Assembly (NCBI RefSeq): GCF_025399195.1
Contig: NW_026252087.1
Coordinates: forward strand, 682,001-746,000
Direction of reading: 5' to 3'
DNA from: Umbelopsis ramanniana AG
Taxonomy: Eukaryota; Mucoromycota; Umbelopsidomycetes; Umbelopsidales; Umbelopsidaceae
DNA length: 64,000 bases
A program made the position numbers and the translations under genes. Below the pieces are notes generated by a model, which was not told the DNA's origin, did not search any database, and saw nothing but the letters and a program-made list of their open reading frames with translations. Shown in pieces: positions 56,681-64,000 of this stretch (position 1 is its first letter; each line of letters begins with the position of its first letter).

Positions 56681-56940
56681 ATAACCAAGTTGTTTATTAC
56701 GGACAATGAGGGAATTATTTTTTTTTGACATAAACATTTGAAATAGAAGAGGGAGTCGTTGTTCAATAGGAGAAAACAATAACAGCAGAAAAAAAAATTA
56801 CTACTACTAACAAACATGTGCAGGTTTTGCACTTAAAAGTGAGATGCGGGTGGCAGGAAGATTAAAGGTAGAGATGCAAAGGACAGTGTATACAATATAC
56901 TGTATGACAAAGCAAAGGGATTGAAATTACTACTACACGT

Positions 56941-58221
56941 CTAGAAGCCGGAAACAAAGACCAATTCTTGGAAACATTGGCCCTCAGTGGTGATGGTCTT
57001 TTCGCCAATCACAATCTCAGCCGTAGCCTTGTCGAGCCATTGGTAGATGTAAGGCTTGACAACGAAGGTCTGAACCAATTTTCGGATGACCCAAGGGATT
57101 TCGTTCAAGATATCGATCTTGTCCAACAAATTATTGACGGTGACGATCATGGTGATCTTAACATCCTTGGCTTCGACGCCATCTTGGTCCTCAATGGTCT
57201 TACCGTTCCAGGTCAACTTGACACGCTTAGGGATCTGGTATTCAGTTTCAGGATCCAATTCCAAGTCCAAAAGTTCAACATGGTTATCGACTGACACACA
57301 CGTGAGCTTGCCGTCCAACACAAGGGAGCCTTGGTTGACATCGACGGCTCCGTATTGCTTAGTAGTTTGGAACTGCATCATAGCCAATGAAGCTTCAGCA
57401 GACTGGAAGTTGACAAAGTTCCAGTTGGAAGCAATAAGCTGAGGTTGCATTCCTTGAATAGCATGGACGAACATGCCAAGACCTTCGACGTCATGCACTG
57501 TGTTTTCAACGATAAAGGTGCCTTTAGCTTGAGCGCGAGGCCAGAACTTGTGTGACACGAATCCAGCGTTGCCAAGGTAGGCTTTGCCTTCTCCGACCTT
57601 GAAACCATGATCCACCTTCTCAAATTCAATAGATACAACCAAGTCAGGGTGCTTGATCGAGACGGTATACTTTGAGCAAGTAGGGTCCAAGGTCACTGAC
57701 ATGTGATCAGTCTTGGTGGATCGTCGGTCTGCAGACAGAACAAAATTGTCGGTGGTAATGGTTCTGAAGAAGTTGGTATTGCTCTCTGGATCGTAAAATC
57801 GGCAAGTGAACGAGATGGTAGGGTTCCATAGACTGAGGCAGGGGAGGAAAACGTCAGCTGGTGTTTCGACTACCTGGGTAAAAGCGTAAAATTTTATGCA
57901 TAGCTTACCCGACGTTGGAGTGGATCAGCTGGACAAACGCAAATCCGCCTTTGGCAGTGGTGACATAGAACACCTGATTCTCTGTGGAGGATCCAGATGC
58001 AAGCGTCCATTCCAAGTCAGAGGGAACCACCTCTTGGTAGAGCTTGCCATCCGTCGCTGTGTCGGCCATCGTCTTGATGCTCTCGACGGTGCCACCAATG
58101 CCTGTCACATTGGAAACTGTACTAGACAACTGGGAAACTACAGCGAGCCAATGTTAGTTCATGTTGCAAACTATCGAGAGCCAGCATTAGAGCAGATTAT
58201 CGACTTACACCAAGAAGACAT
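56941..58221 (-). CDS. SVF1: Svf1-family protein (ceramide handling and survival)
   Basis: Three exons, 58221-58209, 58137-57909 and 57832-56941, giving 377 residues. The first codes only four residues plus one base. The start MSSWFSQLSSTVSNVTGIGG has the amphipathic helix expected at the N-terminus of Svf1, which anchors it to membranes. The family is recognised from the paired lipocalin-like barrels: FYVTTAKGGFAFVQLIHSNV, then LWNPTISFTCRFYD, and later FVSHKFWPRAQAKGTFIVEN. In yeast, Svf1 helps cells survive oxidative and cold stress and moves ceramides from ER to Golgi. The same activity is inferred here. No transmembrane segment is present. It lies convergent with MTHFR. Confidence 0.93.
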
Positions 58222-58988
58222 TTTGAAGTGAAAAAGTGGGAAAGACAAATAAAGAGCGTGCAATAAAGACTGAGCGGAGACTTTGGCAAAATTTCGGCGA
58301 CAGATGGCGATGAGACTGTGAAGTCATCTCTGCCTGTGGATAATTTATAAATCACATATAAACAGCCTCCGCAGCATCATTTCCTCCATGAGTCTGCTTT
58401 TCTCACTTCAAAGGGGACCCTACCATGCCAAGTGCTTCTTTGTCAGGTCAAGTCGTTGCGTAAAGTCTTGGCCTGCATTCATTTTTGTTCAGCTAAATAC
58501 GCAACGTTGTTGGTTTCATTAAATGGCTGAGAATCATCAGGCAGCGATACTTACACTTGAATAGTCTGTGGTTTATGCTTGAAATAGGGGGCCAAGGTCA
58601 GAAAAATAAACATAAAAGCAACCCGCAAAATACTTTCCAAGACAAATATCTGTGTTTGACAATGCCGAGTTTATTGAGATATCCCACTGCCTGTGTGCTA
58701 TGTTCAGTACAACCTCTTGCTATACGTAAGGAAATCAAAGTGAACATGATATTGATCTCATCTGCCAGCTGTGCGATCCATCTGCTCAGCATACCCCACT
58801 TTTAGAACTTGATATGGATAAACATAAAAACGAAGGAAAAAATATTGTCGCACAGACCAACTTTAACCGAATTCCCCATCGCGCAGCTTTTTTTTTTTAT
58901 GGGAACTTGACCTCTTTTTCACAAACACAACACTTTGATTTTCCTCTCTCTTTATCAGAAATCAAACTCTACAACCCCATTTACTTCA
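58222..58988. promoter_or_regulatory. Divergent intergenic region
   Basis: About 770 bases between Svf1 and the next plus-strand gene. A pyrimidine-rich stretch ending in TTTATCAG near 58958 could be a leader or a 5' untranslated intron acceptor. No gene was seen. Confidence 0.5.
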
Positions 58989-60410
58989 ATGAAAATTGTT
59001 GATCTCTGTGACAGTAGAACATCAGATTCACTGGCTGCTATGACGGATAGAAAAAGACAGGCGTCGCCATCATTGGACACGGATTTGAATTTGCCTGACC
59101 TTGACGCAGAACTGACCAGAAGAATCGCTCAACAGAGGGAAAAACTCTCCAAACTGAATTATGTGCTACAGCAGTTGAGCGAGGATATAACCGACCAGAC
59201 ATCGTGCACCGCATCAACCGATAAGCCGATAGAAACCATTTTGGATCACTCACAAGTCCCTAGGTCGCAACCCATGGACATTCAATATCCCATTGCCCAC
59301 TGGAGACCCAGGGAGCATAGGAAGGCTTTAGAGATATTGCCTTCTTATACGGATGCCACCATAAGCTCTCCAGTTGCCAGCGAACCTCAGCATCTCCAGG
59401 GAGCTGATTTAGTTAACCAGGATAGACCTATAGGTACAAGCACAGAACATTCGTCGACGACAGTGGCCCATGAAGGTCCTGAAGATTCAATAGACCGAGA
59501 TATTCAGCAGCTTGTGGGCTTCCTATCGAGTAAGAAATCAAAAGCGAAACCACAAGCGCAGAGAGTGATTGAGGCTAGCCCCGCTGTGATTCAGCAGTTT
59601 CGAGCGTTCAATGACTTGTTCACATATGCTAATGCAAGAACGGAATTCGATGGTCTGAAACGGCCACAGATACAAAATAACCTAATGACTCTCCAAATAT
59701 TGACAGAGGCCCTTTGCGAAGGGCACGTCTTTCAGTCCGACGCTACAAGCTTGATTGCTTCCAGCCTTTCATGCCTGATTGAAAGCATCACGGTAGAAGC
59801 GGAAGAAGGACCAACTGAACATTGTCGCAGTACTTTAGTACTGGTGGATGACCTTAACGAGACGTTACAAAAGTGGTACAGTTGGGACCCGGAAAAAGAC
59901 CAGTTCTCAAGCCCTTTCGACGTGAAGGATTTGAGCGATGTACTTACGTTCTTTACTCTAGTCGTCTCCTCGGATCTCAAAGCGAACTATGTTAAACAGA
60001 ATGAAGTAGTGAAGGAAGAAATTTGGGAGACAATGGGATTAAAGTCAAAATACACGATGAACTTTCACGAAATATTACTTGCAACATTCAACCTGAGACG
60101 ACTGGAACGTGGTCATTCTCAGCCGCAACCTTCTCAGGAGGAACATGACGATATATTGTTGGAAGATCGGCTTGAGCAAAGCTCAGTCCAACGAACGGAT
60201 AAAGGTACCACCTATAGGCCGCAGGATGACCCGGTGGACTTTCTTTGGAGTGATCCTGAAGACGATGAAAATGAAGATAACGATCAGTACGATGAAACAG
60301 ATGGGAGTGAAACGACATCAGTTGACGGTATCTTTGATTCAGCCACTGAGATATCCGGTGCCGATGTTACTGAAAACGACTGGAGTGAAATCGATAGAGA
60401 ATCTGACTAA
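58989..60410 (+). CDS. Unknown protein, paralogue 1 of a lineage-specific pair
   Basis: A single exon of 473 residues from ATG 58989; an in-frame ATG at 59040 (MTDRKRQASP) is an alternative. No known domain, signal peptide or membrane segment. A short coiled coil begins near ELTRRIAQQREKLSKLNYVL, followed by a long disordered region. A helical core lies at about 200-390, with LQKWYSWDPEKDQFSSPFD. The C-terminus is very acidic and ends with IFDSATEISGADVTENDWSE. The gene at 60821-61972 shares this end (IFDSATEVSGGADITDSDW) and the core motif (YNWDPIEETFSGPFD). The two are therefore diverged tandem paralogues in the same orientation. Function unknown; likely a lineage-specific family. The expression leader upstream is pyrimidine-rich. 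Confidence 0.72.
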   Translation: MKIVDLCDSRTSDSLAAMTDRKRQASPSLDTDLNLPDLDAELTRRIAQQREKLSKLNYVLQQLSEDITDQTSCTASTDKPIETILDHSQVPRSQPMDIQYPIAHWRPREHRKALEILPSYTDATISSPVASEPQHLQGADLVNQDRPIGTSTEHSSTTVAHEGPEDSIDRDIQQLVGFLSSKKSKAKPQAQRVIEASPAVIQQFRAFNDLFTYANARTEFDGLKRPQIQNNLMTLQILTEALCEGHVFQSDATSLIASSLSCLIESITVEAEEGPTEHCRSTLVLVDDLNETLQKWYSWDPEKDQFSSPFDVKDLSDVLTFFTLVVSSDLKANYVKQNEVVKEEIWETMGLKSKYTMNFHEILLATFNLRRLERGHSQPQPSQEEHDDILLEDRLEQSSVQRTDKGTTYRPQDDPVDFLWSDPEDDENEDNDQYDETDGSETTSVDGIFDSATEISGADVTENDWSEIDRESD

Positions 60411-60820
60411 ACCAGTGATGATAGCTTGTAGAAGTGGTGTAGTAAAGTTAGATAATTATGAGGGGTACTTCACTGGTGTTTAGCAATTGTATACTTAATA
60501 AATCTTTCGTTTCCCATTTTTCGTGTAAAAATTCTACCATGATTTTTCGACTACCTATTCGCAAGGCTTCCTACCCAGCATTGTAGTGTATCCCTTAAAG
60601 ATTCTGGACTCTTCCAACTTTGAATGTTGACTTAATAAGGCTGCGCCATGGAAACTTGCAACTGCGGCGCAAACAATTCCCCAGATGGGGCGGAACGCCG
60701 TGTGTGTCTGGCTTTGTGTCATGTTTTCTGCTTAGCTTAATACGCTGTGTATCTCTGCATTGCCCCCACTTTTCATACTGCTTTCCCCTTCGCATAACAC
60801 ACAAGCTTACCCCATTTTTA
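60411..60820. other. Intergenic region between the two paralogues
   Basis: About 410 bases between two tandem genes. An AATAAA word at 60496-60501 may end the first transcript. Poly-T and pyrimidine stretches precede the second start. Nothing else was seen. Confidence 0.55.
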
Positions 60821-61972
60821 ATGGCATCCACGTTCACCGAGTATGTATCTACTGACGGCTCACCTTGGTTGCTCGTAGGAGGAAGGGAAAAACCAGCAGA
60901 TAAGATGCCGGATCTGCATCAAGACAAAAGAACCCCCCGAAAGTCAATGGTACGCTCAAGGCGTAAGAAAGCTTCGTCCTCGAAGATACAGGAGGGTAAA
61001 ATTCATACTTCTGGCAACTCGGGCATGGATTTGATGGAATCTCAAATATCGACTGTGATGGGTGCTATCAACCTGGACGATGACCAACCGAGTGATGCAA
61101 CGAGACTTGAAAATATACTACGAAACATTTATCAGCGGATAGAGAAATGGGCCATGGACATGATAAGGATTAGTCGCGAGCTGGACTTTGGACTTCTCGG
61201 CCTCAACGCCATGGCAGACTGCAACAGGGTAATGGCTAAACAAATGCCGGCGCAAAACCTTACAGCCTATTCGGAACGACTGCTTACAGAAGTCTTACCC
61301 AGTGTCAAATGGAAGAGCGTCCTTCTTCGATTAGTGTGTTATGCTTATGACCCAAATAACCGGCCAATCTCGTTCACTCGACTGTACAATCTCATGGTTG
61401 CTTGTGAATTCTATCGCGCTACGGATTTGCTGCAATCGGAAATCACGTCGGCTATGGCACCGACCATCCGGCTCATGCTAGACGGTCTTGTCCTTGACAG
61501 TCCCAACCTATATTCCTCAGACTACCAAATGACACTTGAGTTGACCCGCGATCTGAAGGAAATGCTCCAGGCGCAATACAACTGGGATCCCATTGAAGAG
61601 ACATTTTCCGGTCCGTTCGACTTGACGCGTTTCTGTGAAGAACTCTCACTGGCCTCCCAGCTGTTTCTTCCCCTCGACATACATCTTTCCCTATGGCGAT
61701 ACTCCCAATACCATCTTGACGTCAACTACTTTGATCCGTATTATTGGCCGCTAATTGAGTATACGCTTGAAGGCGAATCCGAACAATCGATCATGCGTAA
61801 AATCATACAAGAGTCGTTCACTGGATCCTCTTGCACCCTGGAAGAGGAGGGCAGGTCGAGTGGCGAAAGTGAGGCGTCCAGTCATATCTTTGATTCAGCC
61901 ACAGAGGTTTCCGGAGGTGCAGACATCACAGATAGTGACTGGAGCATTGTGAATGATGAGCAACAAGCTTGA
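60821..61972 (+). CDS. Unknown protein, paralogue 2 of a lineage-specific pair
   Basis: A single exon of 383 residues from ATG 60821 (context TTTTTAATGGC). The frame is open further upstream to 60620, but that part reads like a leader. The N-terminus has a basic patch (KRTPRKSMVRSRRKKASSSK) suitable as a nuclear localisation signal. A helical core runs from about 85 to 320, and includes FTRLYNLMVACEFYRATDLL and YNWDPIEETFSGPFDLTRF. The C-terminus is acidic and carries the ending IFDSATEVSGGADITDSDW shared with the gene just upstream. No recognised domain. The pair resembles partners that bind a common target through the conserved acidic end, but that is speculation. Expression as protein is likely from the conservation between the copies. 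Confidence 0.72.
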   Translation: MASTFTEYVSTDGSPWLLVGGREKPADKMPDLHQDKRTPRKSMVRSRRKKASSSKIQEGKIHTSGNSGMDLMESQISTVMGAINLDDDQPSDATRLENILRNIYQRIEKWAMDMIRISRELDFGLLGLNAMADCNRVMAKQMPAQNLTAYSERLLTEVLPSVKWKSVLLRLVCYAYDPNNRPISFTRLYNLMVACEFYRATDLLQSEITSAMAPTIRLMLDGLVLDSPNLYSSDYQMTLELTRDLKEMLQAQYNWDPIEETFSGPFDLTRFCEELSLASQLFLPLDIHLSLWRYSQYHLDVNYFDPYYWPLIEYTLEGESEQSIMRKIIQESFTGSSCTLEEEGRSSGESEASSHIFDSATEVSGGADITDSDWSIVNDEQQA

Positions 61973-62124
61973 TATGTATTTCATACCAAGAGCGAACACT
62001 TGCATCCAAGGCATTGTATATGAGCTGTTTTCCAAAAAGCGTGGATTGTGCCCGTGTCATTTTTGATGTATCCGTTGTTTCCATCACTTGCCTACCCATA
62101 TAAATTGATTCCATTCGCCACGCC

Positions 62125-62534
62125 AAAGTGAAAAAGTGATTCTAACAGAGAAAAATGTAAAACCACAGGTTTTTATATATGTAAATTTGCAAGCAGTCAT
62201 CGGCAACAAAGAGATGAGGGCTTTGAAGGATGAGAAGGGCGAAGCATGAGTAGGATTTAGTTGCCTGTTTATGCAATGCAAAAAGAAGGCTCTATAATTT
62301 GGAAGGTTTGAAGGCAGTCGATTGGTGAAAGTGAGCCAGATATGCGCAACTATGGATGTTTGCATCTGAGGTTTAAAAGAACCGTTTGCTGAATGGTTAC
62401 TGACAATCTTAATAGTTTTGAAGCAAAGCAGTAAAGATGAGTTGGAGAGCCATTTGGGTGACATACTACACTAAAAATCAGCAAACAAGTCTATCTGTAT
62501 ATTCATTATCATTGTTACTGCCCTTTTTATTGAG
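62125..62534. repeat. Diverged duplicate, copy A of the upstream block
   Basis: This stretch aligns by eye with 63290-63694 along almost its whole length, in the same orientation. Shared words include GTAAAACCACAGGTT, GCAGTCATCGG, GGATGAGAAGGGC, TATGCAATGCAAA, GTGAAAGTGAGCCA and CTTTTTATTGAG. In the intact unit this block lies directly upstream (minus strand) of the small secreted-protein gene. Here no such gene follows, so the copy is orphaned. The minus-strand reading frame in it (126 codons) is probably not coding. Confidence 0.8.
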
Positions 62535-62564
62535 ATTATTAAAGCCTTTGTCATAATCAGGTTA

Positions 62565-62845
62565 TTATGGTATCTTCACGGACGACAATTGTAGTGATCC
62601 CAAATATCTTGTTCCTGGCGCGATGGCAGCTGGCTGACTTCCACAATAAGGGTCAGAATAACCTAAGATGATGCTGGGCGTAGTATTGATAACGGATTCT
62701 GCTCCATTTGAAAGAGCCTGGCAAATGCCTGGTGCAATGGTGACTATTCCATGTGAACCATCCGCGGCGGTATATAGTATTGTGTAAGGGGCAGCGGCAG
62801 TGGCAGAGAACCGAGGACCGCAAGATAAGACGGAGAAACATTTGA
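62565..62845 (-). pseudogene. Truncated copy of the small secreted-protein gene
   Basis: On the minus strand, a frame from about 62829 to the stop at 62565-62567 reads VLSCGPRFSATAAAPYTIL, close to ILSCGPRFSSTADAPYSIT in the intact gene at 62953-63261. Later parts keep a Cys in a similar place and INTTPSIIL against ITNTAPIAIL. The beginning of the signal peptide is missing: upstream the sequence passes straight into the short repeat at 62846-62917. An ATG is present in this junction but in another frame. It is therefore most likely a 5'-truncated copy made by recombination; an intron joining it to an unseen exon cannot be excluded. Confidence 0.6.
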
Positions 62846-62917
62846 GTGAGATACCTGGCTACAAATCAGCAAACAAGCTATGCGTATACTCGTTATTGTT
62901 ATCAAAGCCCTTTTATT
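62846..62917. repeat. Short direct repeat, second of three
   Basis: The block with ACATACC or GATACCTGGCTACAAATCAGCAA, followed by TATACTC, TTGTTATCA and CCTTTTATT, occurs three times in the same orientation: about 62458-62534, here, and 63616-63694. Spacing between copies differs, so the copies mark the edges of rearranged units. Confidence 0.75.
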
Positions 62918-62952
62918 ATAAAAGTTTGTATAAAGCTTTTGTTATAATTATG

Positions 62953-63261
62953 TTACTTTATCAGCACAGAATATGTATCTGGATCTTCTTCAGTCATTGA
63001 AATTCGTGGGAAGACTATAGAAGGCGCACCTTGGCAATCATGACCTTTAAAAAGGAGGATGGCAATGGGCGCAGTGTTGGTAATGGAAACTATTTCTTCT
63101 GGGAGATTTGTGCATTTATTCGGTTCGACGGAAAGTGTCTGAGGGGCACCATTTTCAACGATATACGTTATTGAGTAAGGAGCATCGGCAGTGGAAGAGA
63201 ATCGCGGACCGCAGGATAAGATGACTGCTCCTATAGCTAAGATGAGCGTGAGTGGTTGCAT
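62953..63261 (-). CDS. Small secreted protein of unknown function
   Basis: A single exon of 102 residues from ATG 63261, which begins MQPLTLILAIGAVILSCG. The first 18 to 25 residues form a signal peptide; the mature part is about 78 residues and contains cysteines in NKCTNL and GHDCQGA. The frame is open far upstream to 63495, but that part belongs to a duplicated noncoding-looking block, so the inner ATG is chosen. It resembles small secreted proteins of fungi in size and pattern but has no recognised family. A partial copy lies just downstream. The mature region is predicted to be mostly beta strand (PYSITYIVENGAPQTLSVEP). It may act at the cell surface or outside the cell; the role is unknown. 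Confidence 0.68.
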   Translation of the reverse strand: MQPLTLILAIGAVILSCGPRFSSTADAPYSITYIVENGAPQTLSVEPNKCTNLPEEIVSITNTAPIAILLFKGHDCQGAPSIVFPRISMTEEDPDTYSVLIK

Positions 63262-63289
63262 ATCAGACAATGAGTTAAGTCGATGTTTT

Positions 63290-63694
63290 GAAAAGTAATC
63301 CCGATTAGAAAGAAACGTAAAACCACAGGTTCTTACATATGCAACTTGGAAAGCAGTCATCGGTAACAGGAGGGGGGGGTAGAAGGATGAGAAGGGCAAA
63401 GGGTGAACAGGATACAGTTGCCTGCTTATGCAATGCAAAGGGGAGGCGCTATGATTTGAAGGGTAGAAGGCGTTCATTAGGTGAAAGTGAGCCATATATG
63501 CACCTTAATGACGATCTGCATCTCCGGTTTAAAAAATGTGTTGCTCAATAGTTACCGATGGGATTGTAAATTTGGAGGCAGAGAGGGTATCGTAAGATAC
63601 GATGGAAAACCATTTAAGCGACATACCTTGCTACAAATCAGCAAGTAGGCTATATGTATACTCTTCATTGTTATCACTGCCCTTTTTATTGAGC
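63290..63694. repeat. Diverged duplicate, copy C, upstream of the secreted-protein gene
   Basis: This is the counterpart of 62125-62534, in the same orientation. It lies directly upstream of the intact secreted-protein gene and so probably holds that gene's promoter and leader. Its left end contains the TAAAACCACAGG word, and its right end carries the third copy of the short repeat. Small insertions, including a run of eight or nine G near 63372, separate it from copy A. Confidence 0.8.
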
Positions 63695-64000
63695 TCTCTT
63701 GCTTAAGTTCGGTGGGTGTTGGTTTCAACGCCTAACATATTTTGCCCGGTGACACTTTCGAATTCTTTTTGTAACTTCAACAGATTGGAATGGGGATATC
63801 TTTATTGGCGGTTTGAAGAGAAAAAAAACGGAAACAGCCATGACGCGCCAACGAGTCGGCGAAGACCAAGGGTTGTTCCTCTAATATAGTGTCTCGAGAG
63901 CTTGAATATACTGTATATAGCGGTTGAGGTGAGCTTTGTAAATACTCTTTGGGGGCAGGGCAAAGACGAAAAGGAAAAAAGACAGGGAAAAAAAATACAT
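63695..64000. other. Right end of the window, no gene seen
   Basis: About 300 bases with poly-A/G-rich stretches and no supported reading frame or RNA gene. Confidence 0.5.

Noticed and set aside
62084-62464. 126-codon minus-strand frame
   Set aside because: It falls in a duplicated block whose counterpart upstream of the secreted-protein gene looks like promoter and leader. The two copies differ by insertions that are not multiples of three.
1-64000. tRNA, rRNA, CRISPR, operon or biosynthetic cluster
   Set aside because: No B-box-like GTTCRANNC with a matching cloverleaf, no rRNA words, no regularly spaced repeats, and neighbouring genes have unrelated functions and separate promoters. A tRNAscan run would be decisive for tRNAs.

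Overview
The window is nuclear DNA of a filamentous fungus. Genes lie close together on both strands and are cut by many short introns, mostly about 50 to 90 bases with GTAAGT-like donors. The gene content points to an early-diverging lineage (Mucoromycota, most likely Mucorales) rather than an ascomycete or basidiomycete: there is a CHD6-9/Kismet-type remodeler, a glycoside hydrolase family 9 protein and a TARG1-like macrodomain protein. That placement is inference. No rRNA, tRNA, CRISPR array, complete transposon or viral sequence was recognised. All multi-exon models were built by hand from splice sites, and each closes in frame.

Layout. 1-6 kb: CHD-family remodeler (minus). 7.5-10.5 kb: vacuolar ATPase catalytic subunit A (14 exons, no intein). 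11.4-13.8 kb: transcription-factor-like protein with no visible zinc cluster. 14.3-18.8 kb: ZNFX1/Hrr1-type helicase of the RNA-silencing type. 19.8-22.7 kb: Zn2Cys6 transcription factor. 22.7-26.6 kb: almost 4 kb with no supported gene. 26.6-37.5 kb: ribosomal protein eL8, an unknown protein, a GNAT acetyltransferase, a Glo3-type ArfGAP, a C2H2 protein, a GH9-family protein and the peroxisomal membrane protein PXMP4. 37.8-44.7 kb: exonuclease EXO1, a seven-helix membrane protein, a 91-residue unknown and mitoferrin. 45.2-50 kb: O-methyltransferase, a small coiled-coil protein, the CAAX protease Ste24 and a TARG1-like ADP-ribosyl hydrolase. 50.9-58.2 kb: a coiled-coil protein with an SH3BGR/glutaredoxin-fold domain, a small cytochrome b5, methylenetetrahydrofolate reductase and Svf1. 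59-63.7 kb: two paralogous unknown proteins, then a duplicated and partly decayed array of small secreted-protein genes.

Most genes are independent housekeeping functions; nothing looks like an operon or a metabolic cluster. Several head-to-head pairs may share promoters; the tightest is the O-methyltransferase and the coiled-coil gene, 109 bases apart. The right-hand 5 kb looks lineage-specific and is the best place to seek something undescribed. Other points of interest are the GH9 protein with altered catalytic residues, short motifs in EXO1 (PCNA-binding, MLH1-binding and KEN box), the transcription-factor-like protein without a DNA-binding domain, and small genes that simple ORF calling misses.
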